A DNA stretch of 14,240 bases, from NCBI GenBank assembly GCA_024403585.1, contig JAKSRN010000022.1, positions 1 through 14,240 on the forward strand, written 5' to 3'. Below are positions 14,142-14,240 of the stretch, piece by piece. The DNA comes from Lachnospiraceae bacterium (GTDB taxonomy: Bacteria; Bacillota; Clostridia; Lachnospirales; Lachnospiraceae). The stretch's first letter is position 1. Each line of letters begins with the position of its first letter. Made by a program: the position numbers and the translations under genes. The notes beneath the pieces were generated by a model. It saw only the letters and a program-made list of their open reading frames with translations. It searched no databases and was not told the DNA's origin.

Positions 14142-14240
14142 GACTCTTTATCTGGAATGTGCATCCGGAATCAGCGGAGATATGTTTGTGGCAGCTCTTC
14201 TGGATCTCGGGGCAGATCAGAAGAAATTGAAAGAAACACT
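14134..14240 (+). CDS. larC: Nickel insertion protein LarC, N-terminal part (cut by window end)
   Basis: The first 35 codons of a gene that runs off the window. The residues TLYLECASGISGDMF followed by LLDLG match the conserved LarC N-terminus (usually LYLDCFSGISGDM). LarC inserts nickel, with CTP, into the sulfur-loaded pincer precursor to finish the cofactor. Its start overlaps the end of larB by 8 bases in another frame, so translation is likely coupled. Whether the gene is whole or split into larC1/larC2 parts cannot be seen here, nor whether larE and a racemase follow. Confidence 0.85.
   Translation, partial: MSKTLYLECASGISGDMFVAALLDLGADQKKLKET

Noticed and set aside
1..14240. Mobile elements, CRISPR arrays, phage genes, tRNA or rRNA
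   Set aside because: No transposase, integrase, regularly spaced repeats or RNA gene signatures were found; composition and gene style are uniform.

Overview
The window carries compact, co-directional amino-acid biosynthesis operons followed by a more loosely packed stretch of regulators and envelope/cofactor genes. Low-to-moderate GC, strong AGGAGG-type ribosome binding sites, a short 387-residue Clostridia-type SerA, a DUF1015 gene behind serCA and a Lar (nickel-pincer cofactor) locus all point to an anaerobic Firmicute, most likely a gut Lachnospiraceae member (Blautia-like). That placement is inference from gene content and style, not from a search.

Region 1 (1-4590) is a branched-chain amino acid operon: leuB, ilvD and ilvB, closed by a Rho-independent terminator. 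leuCD probably lie just upstream. No ilvC or acetolactate synthase small subunit is visible. Region 2 (4590-8396) is a serine operon with its own TTGACA-type promoter: serC, serA, then a DUF1015 protein of unproven function. The first two genes take 3-phosphoglycerate to phosphoserine. No classical phosphoserine phosphatase is present.

Region 3 (8374-10290) is a minus-strand PucR/CdaR-type regulator that converges on the DUF1015 gene and overlaps its end. Its 391-base upstream gap is rich in palindromes (9948-10012) and holds a candidate promoter plus a very strong intrinsic terminator (10109-10146). These could define a roughly 75-80-nucleotide RNA. Region 4 (10220-12292) is a single-gene unit for a membrane LTA-synthase-family sulfatase-fold protein, with a palindrome over its promoter and a bidirectional terminator that includes its stop codon.

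Region 5 (12296-14240) is a LysR-type regulator divergent from larB and the start of larC, which make the nickel-pincer nucleotide cofactor of lactate racemase-type enzymes. The short divergent gap holds promoters for both directions and a T-N11-A inverted repeat placed as a LysR operator should be. No mobile element, CRISPR array, tRNA or rRNA was seen. The items most worth following are the palindrome/short-RNA region upstream of the PucR-type gene, the LysR-Lar pairing, and the DUF1015 protein with its DGHHR motif in the serine operon.
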